A stretch of DNA of 64,000 nt from an uncultured Saprospiraceae bacterium (GTDB lineage Bacteria; Bacteroidota; Bacteroidia; Chitinophagales; Saprospiraceae): contig CAKZUK010000102.1 of NCBI GenBank assembly GCA_937921775.1, positions 1 to 64,000 on the forward strand, read 5' to 3'. This document shows, piece after piece, positions 10,504 through 20,172 of this stretch. Each line of letters opens with the position of its first letter. Position 1 is the stretch's first letter. A model generated the notes under the pieces. It had not been told where the DNA came from. It did not search any database and was given only the letters and a program-made list of their open reading frames with translations. Both the position numbers and the translations under genes were made by a program.

Positions 10504-11433
10504 ATGTCTGACAAACAGCGAAATATAATCTTGATTCTACTGCAGGCAGCAACTATTGCTGTATTTGTAGGACGTGCATGGCAGCATTGGTTTTGGGATG
10601 CCCCCTTTCGGACTTTGCTATGGGATGAAACTTGGATGAAAAGCATTGTGGAAGGTGGTTTTGGAATGAGCTGGCAATCTTACATCACGAGTATGGAAAT
10701 GGATGCTCTGATTCAAAATTTGGTAAAAGGAACGGGCGTGTTTTATATCATATGTGCGGTATTGGCGCTCTTCATTCGAATCGTACCAAAGTTGATCGGG
10801 AATATTTTATTGCTTGGAGCAATAAGCTTGTTGATATTGGCTGCTTTGTATTGTAAAGAGAAGTTTTTTAGTATCGGACAATTCTTTGAATATGCCTTGC
10901 AGGTGAGTAGTCCAATTTTCCTGTATATGGTAGTTTTTCAAAAAGTAGATTGGAAAAGTTTACTGCTTTATATGAAAATCGCAACGGCACTAACTTTTGT
11001 TTGCCATGGATTGTACGCCATTAATTTTTATCCGCGTCCTGGTTTATTTGTTGAGATGTTTCTCAATACGCTTGGGACTGAGGAAGATACAGCTTATACG
11101 ATGTTAAAGGTGGCCGGCGTGCTAGATTTTGTGATGAGTGCTGCATTATTTTTGCCAGTGAAGTTTGCAAGACCTGCTGCCTTATATTGTGTTTTGTGGG
11201 GATTGGCAACAGCACTTGCACGGATCACTTCTTTTTTTGATGCTTCGTATGCATTGGAAAGTATGCACCAGTGGATGCATGAAACAGTGTTTCGATTTCC
11301 ACACTTTTTGATTCCCTTGGCACTGTTGTTATTGATGCGTTATTTGTACAACAATGTGGAGTATGGCGAAAGCTTAGGAAATGGCTTAGTCGTTTTGAAA
11401 CGAAATAGGAAGGGGGAAAATCTGGAAATTTAA
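10504..11433 (+). CDS. Conserved hypothetical integral membrane protein
   Basis: 309 aa with multiple hydrophobic segments. Confidence 0.7.
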   Translation: MSDKQRNIILILLQAATIAVFVGRAWQHWFWDAPFRTLLWDETWMKSIVEGGFGMSWQSYITSMEMDALIQNLVKGTGVFYIICAVLALFIRIVPKLIGNILLLGAISLLILAALYCKEKFFSIGQFFEYALQVSSPIFLYMVVFQKVDWKSLLLYMKIATALTFVCHGLYAINFYPRPGLFVEMFLNTLGTEEDTAYTMLKVAGVLDFVMSAALFLPVKFARPAALYCVLWGLATALARITSFFDASYALESMHQWMHETVFRFPHFLIPLALLLLMRYLYNNVEYGESLGNGLVVLKRNRKGENLEI

Positions 11434-11494
11434 TTAAGGAAGAAGGGCTCATCTTTTTAGTAGGAAACTAGTCTCAGAAAATATGGGTTCCAAT

Positions 11495-11539
11495 AAGACA
11501 ACCTCTTCGATTTTCGTATTCCCTCGAAGAGGCTGTCTT
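11495..11539. terminator. Bidirectional terminator hairpin between convergent genes
   Basis: AAGACAACCTCTTCGA / TCGAAGAGGCTGTCTT, 15 of 16 bp paired. Confidence 0.75.
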
Positions 11540-11622
11540 AATCATGCGATAGAAAAATGCTAAGCTCAATTATCAGTATCAAAGAAGCCTTTGGGATTCA
11601 ATTTGCTCTACTACGGATGAGT

Positions 11623-12639
11623 TTAGTTGAACAAAACCAAACTCCGACTCCAAATAAAACCCTCAGCCATTTCAACCTGTAAGTAATAAACACCTGGATT
11701 CAAGTTAGCATGCTTCAAAGAAAGATTTAAACTACTATTCCCTTCCTGCAAGTCCCTTGTCCATCGCTGAATCTTTTTTCCATGTTGATCCAAAAGTGTA
11801 AAGTCATAAGAATTACTTTTAGGAAGGTCTTTTATAGCAAGCAAAATATCTTGACCAATTTGTAAAGGATTTGGATTAATAGTAAAGGAAGCATTCGCAA
11901 ATGCAGGATCAATGAGCGCAGTTGTTTGTAAAGAAGCACAATGCACTGAGTCAACCCAATGAAAGGCAGTATTCAATATTTGGTTTCTATTTGGAAAGTT
12001 GATAGTGTGGCCAACTCCTGTCATTAGTAAAGAATTGACAATAGCCTCATTGTCTTCAAGTGCTTGAAGGATGGGGAAAAAACGTGAGTTCGGATTATCG
12101 TTATTTCCATGCACAAGATAGAATGGTTTTCCAGTCGAATTTTGAATAATGTTGCTTACTTGAGAAGTTCCAGTAATTGCTGCTCCAATTGGAATGAATC
12201 CTTTTAATCTAGAAATGTTATTGAGTCCATAGGTGTAAGTGGTACGAGCACCCCAAGAAAAGCCCATGGCATATACTTTAGCTGTATCTACGGAATACCA
12301 AGCTTCCATAGAGTCCAACAATACGCTTGTGAAAGCAATATCAATTGGATCATCAACCGCTCCGTCCGAGCCTCCGTCAGGGCAAATCAAAAGTAGTTGA
12401 TTTGCTTCTGCAAATACAATTAAGGTATCGCACCAAGCTTTTGCATCCCAGGCACCTGGATTTAAAGGATGTAAACCCAGCATTAACTTATTAGGAGAAC
12501 CGTCATATTCAGACGGGACATAGATGGAGTATTTTTTCTCAGGATCGGTTTGAAATTCGAATGAGCTGTCGATTCTTTGTTGACCAAAAGTGATTAAGGT
12601 CAGCGCAAGGAAGGATAAAGTGGTAAATAATTTTTTCAT
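11623..12639 (-). CDS. Alpha/beta hydrolase (PHB depolymerase-like esterase) with T9SS type A sorting domain; internal start preferred over ORF start 12732
   Basis: Signal peptide MKKLFTTLSFLALTLITFGQ begins at codon 32 of the ORF; GFSWGARTTY nucleophile elbow; HGNNDNP; C-terminal INPNPLQIGQ...GVYYLQV. Confidence 0.78.
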   Translation of the reverse strand: MKKLFTTLSFLALTLITFGQQRIDSSFEFQTDPEKKYSIYVPSEYDGSPNKLMLGLHPLNPGAWDAKAWCDTLIVFAEANQLLLICPDGGSDGAVDDPIDIAFTSVLLDSMEAWYSVDTAKVYAMGFSWGARTTYTYGLNNISRLKGFIPIGAAITGTSQVSNIIQNSTGKPFYLVHGNNDNPNSRFFPILQALEDNEAIVNSLLMTGVGHTINFPNRNQILNTAFHWVDSVHCASLQTTALIDPAFANASFTINPNPLQIGQDILLAIKDLPKSNSYDFTLLDQHGKKIQRWTRDLQEGNSSLNLSLKHANLNPGVYYLQVEMAEGFIWSRSLVLFN

Positions 12640-12836
12640 AAATTTGCTTTTTCGGACTTTGTTATTCGCCAAAGGTACTTTTTTGTTTGAACTTACTTTT
12701 GATATTAACTTGTGATGTCTTTGACTTGACATGATCCCATTTGGAAACCTGACTTTTGAAAATATTTAGGCATTTGGCCAATCAATAAATAACTATCTTA
12801 GAGAGGAAGTAAGTACTACTAATAAATGATCTAGCA

Positions 12837-14141
12837 ATGAAGTCAACGATTATTCTACTCCTTTTTTTTCTACTTTCACTAAATACCTATGCTCAACAAG
12901 ACAGTAGCTTTCTCCTTAGAGGTAGGATAGTAGACGCCGCTACACAACTTCCAATGGAGTCTGTCAACGTATTTAGTTTAACTGAACTCAATGGAATTAG
13001 TACAAAGGAAGACGGTACCTTTGAACTCAAAATAGAAAGCCTTCCCAATCAAATTCAATTTTCTTATATTGGTTATGAAACACTGGCCATTTGGATGGAT
13101 GAAAAAGGAGAAAAGTGGCTAGACATACAATTGCATCAATATTATTCTAGGCTACCTGATGTGGTGGTGTCGGCTAAGCCTAAAATCGAAGAAATCACTC
13201 ATAAAGCCTATACGGTCAGAGATTTTATATTTTATGAAAATGATATCTTAATCATGACGTACCCAGGCATGCAGGATGGGAATATGTTGGTCTTAATTGA
13301 TATTGAAGGAAAAGCCAAAGACAGCCTCTCTATAAAAGGGATCAAGCGCATTGAATTTCTAAAAAAGAGTTGCTTGGGAAATGTACATTTGGTAACAGAA
13401 GCCCATGATTACCAAATTGGCATTGATAGTTCAGGTATAAAAATAATCAGCGAAGATAGTCGTAAAGTATACAGTCGAATACTAGAACCTTGTGTTGCTG
13501 CAACTGAACGACATCTTTATTATCGATTCCGATTTTGTTTGGGTCAGGTATTAAAATTTGAAGGCTATGAGAAAGAGAGTGAACATCAATTTACGATAAG
13601 TGAAGTTGTAAACGGTGAGAATATGGAACGACGATACGAGGAAGAAGTCGCAGAAGAAGTAGGGTATATCGACTACCTTGATTTAAGTTGGGAAGAAAAA
13701 CAAAACGTCTTACAAAGACATCTACAAGGCAATGCAAAACTAGCCAGTTTGATCCATCTTTTTTATCAACCTATTTATGTTCCTATGATCAATGTCGGTA
13801 GTCAATTATGTATTTTTAATCATGTAAATGATGTGTTGGAGTTGTATGATTCCAATGGTTCATTTCAACGAAAGGTGCCCATTAATTATCATAAAATTGA
13901 AAAGTGGGATACTCGGATTTTGCATGATGAGTTTACGGGGAAAGTTTACACGCTTTTTGATCACCCAAAGGGAAAGGTACTACGTTTACTTGATTTAGAA
14001 AACGGCACTCTAGGCTCACCTGTTTTAATTGATTGTGTTTATATCGAAAAGATGAAAGTTCGGGATGGGGTATTATTTTATCTTGAATCTGGAGCTAGCT
14101 TGTCAGCGGCTAATCGAATTTTGCATAAGGTGCGTATTTGA
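12837..14141 (+). CDS. Secreted protein with N-terminal carboxypeptidase-regulatory-like beta-sandwich domain
   Basis: Signal peptide; LRGRIVDAATQLPMESVNVFSLTELNGISTKEDGTFELKI...ISYIGYE-type carboxypeptidase D regulatory-like motif. Confidence 0.75.
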   Translation: MKSTIILLLFFLLSLNTYAQQDSSFLLRGRIVDAATQLPMESVNVFSLTELNGISTKEDGTFELKIESLPNQIQFSYIGYETLAIWMDEKGEKWLDIQLHQYYSRLPDVVVSAKPKIEEITHKAYTVRDFIFYENDILIMTYPGMQDGNMLVLIDIEGKAKDSLSIKGIKRIEFLKKSCLGNVHLVTEAHDYQIGIDSSGIKIISEDSRKVYSRILEPCVAATERHLYYRFRFCLGQVLKFEGYEKESEHQFTISEVVNGENMERRYEEEVAEEVGYIDYLDLSWEEKQNVLQRHLQGNAKLASLIHLFYQPIYVPMINVGSQLCIFNHVNDVLELYDSNGSFQRKVPINYHKIEKWDTRILHDEFTGKVYTLFDHPKGKVLRLLDLENGTLGSPVLIDCVYIEKMKVRDGVLFYLESGASLSAANRILHKVRI

Positions 14142-14382
14142 AACTTGGTGATAGTAAATACTGCCAATAGTTGCTACTTTAGATACTAAGCTGTTTTAGA
14201 ACCATTTGGTCTGCTAGGCATATGAAATTCAAATATCGAGCTTCATATGCCTAAGTCTGGGATAGAAAGAAAAATAGAGTGGAGAGCTCGACGGCATTTC
14301 CACAAAACAACAAAGACAAAGTTTTCGAAAAAGCCAAATTTTGTCATCATCGCAATGGCCACTAGTTCCCTTAGCTTTAAAT

Positions 14383-15366
14383 TTACATTCCAAGTACTTC
14401 AGCCATATGAATTAAATCTGCATCCGGAGTTTTGGTATTCTTAATCGCTTTTTTGAAAGGAGTATACACGACCTTGTTGTTGGCCACCCCAGCCATTACG
14501 TTAGTTTTACCATCCATTAAAGCCTCCACCGCTGAAAAGCCCAATCGACTTGCGAGCATACGATCTGCAGCAGTAGGAGAGCCTCCACGTTGAAGGTGAC
14601 CGATGATCGCAACTTTGATGTCATAAAAGTCCGTTTGGGCTTTGACCAATTCTGCAATTTCCATGGCATTTCCCAATTTGTTGCCTTCAGCAACAATGGC
14701 CAAGCTAAAGAGTTTCTTTCGTTTGACACCTTTCTTCAATTGTTTGATTAAGCCATCAATAGTAGAAGCTCGCTCAGGAATCATGATATTACTTGCACCA
14801 CTACCAATACCGGTATTCAATGCAATGAAACCAGCATTTCGGCCCATCACCTCAATGAAGAATAAACGATTGTGACTATCGGCTGTATCTCTAATTTTGT
14901 CAACGGCCTCAATCGCTGTGTTTACAGCAGTATCAAAACCAATGGTATTGTCAGTACCAAATAAGTCATTGTCAATTGTGCCTGGAATTCCAATAAATGG
15001 AATGTCAAACTCTTTATTAAAAACGGAAGCACCAGTGAATGTTCCGTTTCCTCCAATAGCAATGCAAGCATCAATATCATGTGCCATCAAAGATTCGTGT
15101 GCCTGTTGGCGACCTTCTTTAGTCATGAATCGCTTGCTACGGGCTGTTTTTAGGATAGTCCCACCACGGTGAATGATATTACCTACATCACGTGTTTCCA
15201 ATCGTTTGATATCACCATCAATCATACCTTCGTAGCCTCGGTAAATACCATAGACGTGAAGATCCTTGTGGGTTGCATTTCTTACTACAGCTCTGACTGC
15301 TGCATTCATTCCTGGTGCATCGCCACCTGAGGTGAACACTGCAATTCTTTTAATATTGGTACTCAT
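14383..15366 (-). CDS. pfkA: ATP-dependent 6-phosphofructokinase
   Basis: FTSGGDAPGMNAAVRAVVR, GGNGTF, GIPGTIDNDLFGTDNTIGFDTA, LQRGGSPTAADR. Confidence 0.97.
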   Translation of the reverse strand: MSTNIKRIAVFTSGGDAPGMNAAVRAVVRNATHKDLHVYGIYRGYEGMIDGDIKRLETRDVGNIIHRGGTILKTARSKRFMTKEGRQQAHESLMAHDIDACIAIGGNGTFTGASVFNKEFDIPFIGIPGTIDNDLFGTDNTIGFDTAVNTAIEAVDKIRDTADSHNRLFFIEVMGRNAGFIALNTGIGSGASNIMIPERASTIDGLIKQLKKGVKRKKLFSLAIVAEGNKLGNAMEIAELVKAQTDFYDIKVAIIGHLQRGGSPTAADRMLASRLGFSAVEALMDGKTNVMAGVANNKVVYTPFKKAIKNTKTPDADLIHMAEVLGM

Positions 15367-15409
15367 TGATTTTTATCTCGATTTTTGTCCAGACACTTTA
15401 ATACATGTA

Positions 15410-16276
15410 TTACGCTTCGACAGGAACAAAAGATGCACCTTCTAAATGATAATTAACTAAGTTGTCGATTGGTTTTTTTAAAACAATCCCCATCTTCATT
15501 CCTCTTTCCTGCAGGCAAATTTGCAGAATATTTTTGAAATGAAAGGCAACTGAACCAACAAAATTTATAGGCAAGGTGTCATGACCTTTGTATTTTCTTA
15601 CATGCCGGTTAATAAACTCGTCAAAGCATTGACTTACCATTGTCTGAATATAGAAATGGTCTTTGTGATCAGAAATGAATTTTGCAAAAGAAGCAAGGTA
15701 CACATTTGGCTTGTCTTTATTGTAGAGCTGATTTAGAATGGCTCTTTCCCCCATAGGATAGACTTTTTCGAAGGCAAGTTTGATTTCTTCTGGTAACTCA
15801 CGATAGAAATAAGCTCGTAGAAGTTGCTTACCTAAGTGGCCACCACTTCCTTCGTCACCCACCAGATAACCGAGGTTGGTAACATGATCAGAAATTTTTT
15901 CGCCATCGTATAAGCAGGTATTAGAACCCGTACCAATTATACAGGCAATTCCAGCTTGGTGTCCACAGCAAGCTTTAGCACAGGCTATGGTATCATGATC
16001 CACCACAACTTTGGCGTTTTTGAAAATTGCTCGTAGGGCTATTGCTACAATCTCACATCTATAATCATCAGAGCAACCTGCACCATAGAAGTAGATTTCT
16101 TTGAAACCATCTCGGTCCAAGTCTTCATCCAACTCTCCTAGTAAACCTTTCTCAATTTGATCGGAATCAACGATAAAAGGATTGTAACCTACTGTGCTCA
16201 GGTTAAATTGTTCTCCGTTATCTCGGATGACTCTCCAGTCTGCTTTGGTAGAGCCGCTGTCAATTATGGCTATCAT
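15410..16276 (-). CDS. BadF/BadG/BcrA/BcrD-type ATPase (N-acetylglucosamine kinase-like)
   Basis: MIAIIDSGSTKADWRVI, IIGTGSNTCLYDG, GYLVGDEGSGGHLGK. Confidence 0.88.
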   Translation of the reverse strand: MIAIIDSGSTKADWRVIRDNGEQFNLSTVGYNPFIVDSDQIEKGLLGELDEDLDRDGFKEIYFYGAGCSDDYRCEIVAIALRAIFKNAKVVVDHDTIACAKACCGHQAGIACIIGTGSNTCLYDGEKISDHVTNLGYLVGDEGSGGHLGKQLLRAYFYRELPEEIKLAFEKVYPMGERAILNQLYNKDKPNVYLASFAKFISDHKDHFYIQTMVSQCFDEFINRHVRKYKGHDTLPINFVGSVAFHFKNILQICLQERGMKMGIVLKKPIDNLVNYHLEGASFVPVEA

Positions 16277-16495
16277 ATTTATTTTTTTTCGTTTCGTTGT
16301 AAAGGTAGTGTATTTTGAACACTAAGCACTTGTGAGAAGCATAATTTTTTGGCTTTGATATTAAAAAATGTCATAAGGTTTCAAAATAAATACAAAATGT
16401 TTTAAATAATGTTTTTTAAAACAAACAAAATGTTTTATATTTGATTTCAATCGTGTAACAAAACTTGAATTTAATTTCAAAATAAATAGTAGATC

Positions 16496-17533
16496 ATGCT
16501 TAACACAAGACTGCGGAGCCAAATGGCCTTAGAACAAATTCGCAAAACAGAAATTTATAAAGCTGTCAAACAGAATTGGATGCAAGCTTTAGTAATTGTT
16601 GGTTTGTGTTTCATTATTTTAAAAAAGGATATTCAAATCCAATTAAATTTATCAAATGCCAATACTGGGCAAGCTATAGAACAGGAGGTAAGTCAGCAAA
16701 GTCAAAGTAGCAATGAGAATAATTCTGTAAAAAAGCCTTTGTCGAAATCAAAAGTTGATCATTCTGGAAAAATGGGAGCTGCTCAAACTTCTGAATCTGA
16801 GCAGGTAAATCAATTGGCAATCATTAGCCCCAGTCAATTGTGGTCTATGCTGAGAGAAACAGTTATTGAGAAGGAAGAATTAGCCTCAATTCCTGATCAA
16901 GAAAGCAAGCTAGGTCCTGCGTCAGCGCCTAAAGTTGCGGATACATATGCTGATAAAAAACCGCTGAGGAAAAAAGCGAAAAAGCTTGGTGCCGCCTCAG
17001 TGGGGAATAATTACTCCTATCTCACTTTTGTGCTTAGTCCCACTTATGCTCAGCGAAAAGGTATACCACAAAGTGTTGTTGATGAAAAACTAGGGGCTTG
17101 TCAGGATTACATCAAACGTTTTGCACCGGTTGCTATTTCCGAGCGAAAGAAATATGGGATACCGGCAAGTATAAAATTGGCTCAGGCACTTTTAGAAAGT
17201 AACTCAGGTGAAAGTCGTTTAGCACAACAGAATAATAATCATTTTGGAATCAAATGCTTTTTGAAAAATTGTAAGGAAGGTCATTGTCGAAACTTTAAAG
17301 ACGATAGTCACAAAGATTTTTTCCGTAATTATCCAAATAACTGGGAAAGCTATCGAGCGCATTCTTTATTTCTTCAAGGAGACCGATATAAAGGTTTGCA
17401 ACAAATAGATATAAGAGATTATAAAGGCTGGGCGCATGGTTTGAAAAAAGCGGGATACGCTACAGATAAGAAGTATGCAGAGAAGCTAATTCGGATTATT
17501 GAGTTTTTTAATTTGGATGAATTTGATGCTTAG
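16496..17533 (+). CDS. Glucosaminidase-domain protein (peptidoglycan hydrolase-like)
   Basis: YGIPASIKLAQALLESNSGESRLAQQNNNHFGIKC...WESYRAHSLFLQ, typical of endo-beta-N-acetylglucosaminidase/FlgJ-like domain. Confidence 0.9.
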   Translation: MLNTRLRSQMALEQIRKTEIYKAVKQNWMQALVIVGLCFIILKKDIQIQLNLSNANTGQAIEQEVSQQSQSSNENNSVKKPLSKSKVDHSGKMGAAQTSESEQVNQLAIISPSQLWSMLRETVIEKEELASIPDQESKLGPASAPKVADTYADKKPLRKKAKKLGAASVGNNYSYLTFVLSPTYAQRKGIPQSVVDEKLGACQDYIKRFAPVAISERKKYGIPASIKLAQALLESNSGESRLAQQNNNHFGIKCFLKNCKEGHCRNFKDDSHKDFFRNYPNNWESYRAHSLFLQGDRYKGLQQIDIRDYKGWAHGLKKAGYATDKKYAEKLIRIIEFFNLDEFDA

Positions 17534-17690
17534 TGCAGTGGAAATTAAGTTTCGTCCGATTTGAGAGGTAAACATTGAGCTATATTTCTCGAAAAAGCCT
17601 CGTCATAGCTCGCTATGCCTACGTTTTTTCGATCATCTAGCTCAATATTTACGATCTCAAATGGGACAGTTATTTAATCCTTATCCCTTA
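17533..17690. repeat. Long imperfect palindromic interspersed element (family A)
   Basis: Arms TCCGATTTGAGAGGTAAACATTGAGCTATA (17555-17584) and TAGCTCAATATTTACGATCTCAAATGGGA (17638-17666); nested TCGAAAAA/TTTTTCGA and CATAGC/GCTATG; right flank re-occurs at 22328-22375. Confidence 0.8.
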
Positions 17691-17828
17691 ATAGGAGGGG
17701 AGATCGGAGTTTAGATTTTTTTACTTACGCGGAATTTATCTGGCGCTCGGTCTGGCCGCTGGACAGACTAAACAGGCTCCATGATCGAGTGTACCTTCAA
17801 GTTTCAACTGATCTAAGTAATTGAGCAC

Positions 17829-18761
17829 TTACTTGTACTCATAAAAAAAGATAGAAAATTCTCCAATCTCACGCGACTTCATTGGGATGCTCCAATTGCC
17901 GGTATACTTGACAAATTCCGGAACGTAGAGATCTTGATGTTTCTTTAGTTTGACGTCAATCGTTACATCAAAGTCGACGATAGGAGTGTAGTACTTCATT
18001 TGGTAATTTCTAGCAATGACATTGAAATTGCTTTTGTCAAAATAAGTTTGAAAATCTTTGATAACAGTCTTGCTTTCTTTTTTAGTGAGGTATTCTGGTT
18101 TGACCTTGGCGGAAAAAATGTAGCAATCAATTTCGTTGTTGTACATCGCTGAGGTAATTGAGTAGTTGTAGTATTTGGCGAGCTTACCATCGAAGATTGC
18201 CATTTTTTTTCCGACTACAGGAACATCAACTTTTTCACCAGGTTGGAACATCAACTTTTTTAGCTCTGCATAATGTTTATCAATGCCTCTCGGATTTTTG
18301 GGTTCTACTATTTTGGACTCACAGATGCGACCATGCGTTAAAAAAACTTGATCAAACATGCGGGCTGTATAGTAGCGAAACTTCTTTTTTCGTTTGTAAT
18401 AGTTACCAGTGGTTTGTTCATCTAAGGTTTCCATCGTGCGACAATCACCATCTGAATATTGTTGGATCGTGCTAGTATAGCTTGCTTTCCTTTTGCCTCT
18501 TTTATTTACAAAAGCTAGTTTATTATCTGACTTGTAGTTGAGTTTACGAATGTTATCAAAACTTTCGAAAAAGGAGGAATCGGTTCTTACCATTTCAATA
18601 AACTCCTCCGTATTGAAGTTGGCTCGCGAGGCAGTTACCACAAAAGAGTCCAGAAAGATCATTCCGAAATGACTGTAAATAGAGTCAGTCTGAGCTTTCA
18701 ATACATTTCCAGTCAAGGAAAAGAACATAATGAAAGGGAGAATTAGAGATAGGTTTTTCAT
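17829..18761 (-). CDS. Conserved secreted hypothetical protein
   Basis: 310 aa ORF with signal peptide MKNLSLILPFIMFFSLTGNVLKAQ. Confidence 0.65.
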   Translation of the reverse strand: MKNLSLILPFIMFFSLTGNVLKAQTDSIYSHFGMIFLDSFVVTASRANFNTEEFIEMVRTDSSFFESFDNIRKLNYKSDNKLAFVNKRGKRKASYTSTIQQYSDGDCRTMETLDEQTTGNYYKRKKKFRYYTARMFDQVFLTHGRICESKIVEPKNPRGIDKHYAELKKLMFQPGEKVDVPVVGKKMAIFDGKLAKYYNYSITSAMYNNEIDCYIFSAKVKPEYLTKKESKTVIKDFQTYFDKSNFNVIARNYQMKYYTPIVDFDVTIDVKLKKHQDLYVPEFVKYTGNWSIPMKSREIGEFSIFFYEYK

Positions 18762-18778
18762 TTTATTGAAATAAAAAT

Positions 18779-19735
18779 TTACTCAGACGTAATATTCTTT
18801 ACAATATAATTTAACGAATTCGCAAATTTATAACCATTTAAGAAATCTTTAACGGCCATTTTTCGCTTGCCAGCTAATTTGATCTCTAATGCTTGGATGA
18901 ATCCGTCTTTTGTTGCAAATTTCATATACGACTTGGTATCTGTTACTAGTTGACCTACAGTATATTGGTGCTCAATTATTTCTTTTTCTGAAAGAAAAAT
19001 TTTCAATTCAGTTTCATCAATTATAGTCCAAGCAGCAGGAAATGGGCTCAGCCCACGTATGAAGTTATGAACGACCTGAGTTTCTTGGTCAAAGTTGATT
19101 TCACAGGTCTCATGGAAGATTTTTGGAGCCTTACTCACCTGCGAATTATCCTGAGGTTTAAGTTCGTAATCTCCTTTCTCAATGGTTTGAACGCTCTTAA
19201 GAACGACTTTTGCGCCAAGCGCCATCATCTTATCATGAACCATACCTGTTGTATCGTTTTCGCCAATTGGAAGATTATCGCTGATTAAGATATCCCCGGT
19301 GTCAATGGCATGTTGTAAAAAGAAGGTCGTTACACCTGTTTCTTTCTCGCCATTTATCACTGCCCAATGAATTGGGGCCGCCCCTCTGTACTTGGGGAGT
19401 AGGGAGCCGTGCAAGTTAATAGTGCCAATTGGAGGCATATCCCAAACTACGACAGGAAGCATTCTAAATGCTACAACTACTTGTAAATCAGCCTTTAAGC
19501 TTTGTAGCTCTTCAATGAAATCAGGATTTTTCAGGTTTTTAGGTTGTAGAACTTTAAGACCTTTCTCAACTGCATATTTCTTTACAGCCGATTGAAGCAC
19601 TTTTTTACCACCACGTCCGCCCATTTTGTCAGTAGAGGTAATGACACCAACTACATTGTATCCATTCTCAACTAGTGCGTCTAAAGTAGGGACTGCGAAA
19701 TCAGGCGTTCCCATAAAAACTATTCTTAAACTCAT
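18779..19735 (-). CDS. fmt: Methionyl-tRNA formyltransferase
   Basis: RIVFMGTPDFAVPTLDAL, NLHGSLLPKYRGAAPIHWAVINGEKETGVTTF. Confidence 0.97.
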   Translation of the reverse strand: MSLRIVFMGTPDFAVPTLDALVENGYNVVGVITSTDKMGGRGGKKVLQSAVKKYAVEKGLKVLQPKNLKNPDFIEELQSLKADLQVVVAFRMLPVVVWDMPPIGTINLHGSLLPKYRGAAPIHWAVINGEKETGVTTFFLQHAIDTGDILISDNLPIGENDTTGMVHDKMMALGAKVVLKSVQTIEKGDYELKPQDNSQVSKAPKIFHETCEINFDQETQVVHNFIRGLSPFPAAWTIIDETELKIFLSEKEIIEHQYTVGQLVTDTKSYMKFATKDGFIQALEIKLAGKRKMAVKDFLNGYKFANSLNYIVKNITSE

Positions 19736-20172
19736 ATGTAATGCTTTGTTCTTTTGTTTAAAGTTGATGCTTAATGCTTAAGGTAAATCTGTAGGATTTT
19801 ATTCAAAATATAGAGACTGCAAATTTGCTATTATGTTTTAAATAACCTGCTATTTAAGCAAATCTTATTTAATGCAAAGATGAAGGCTTTGAAGTGACAC
19901 AACAATAGAATATAGAAAAAAGTTATAGTTTCGGTTGAAATCTATAGTGATATAGGAAGACTTAAAGTTCTAAATTCCTATTTTTGCACGCAACCTATAA
20001 GCTTTAAAATTCTACTACATAAGTGTAAGAAGTCTTGTAAAGCGTTAAACATAGAAGTTTTTTTGAAAATAGATGTGAATGTGCTCAGTCAGAAAATTGA
20101 CAGCCAGTACTTTAACTTTTGACATCATCTTAAATGAACTTCATAAACAACAAACTAAAAATGGTTCTTGAA

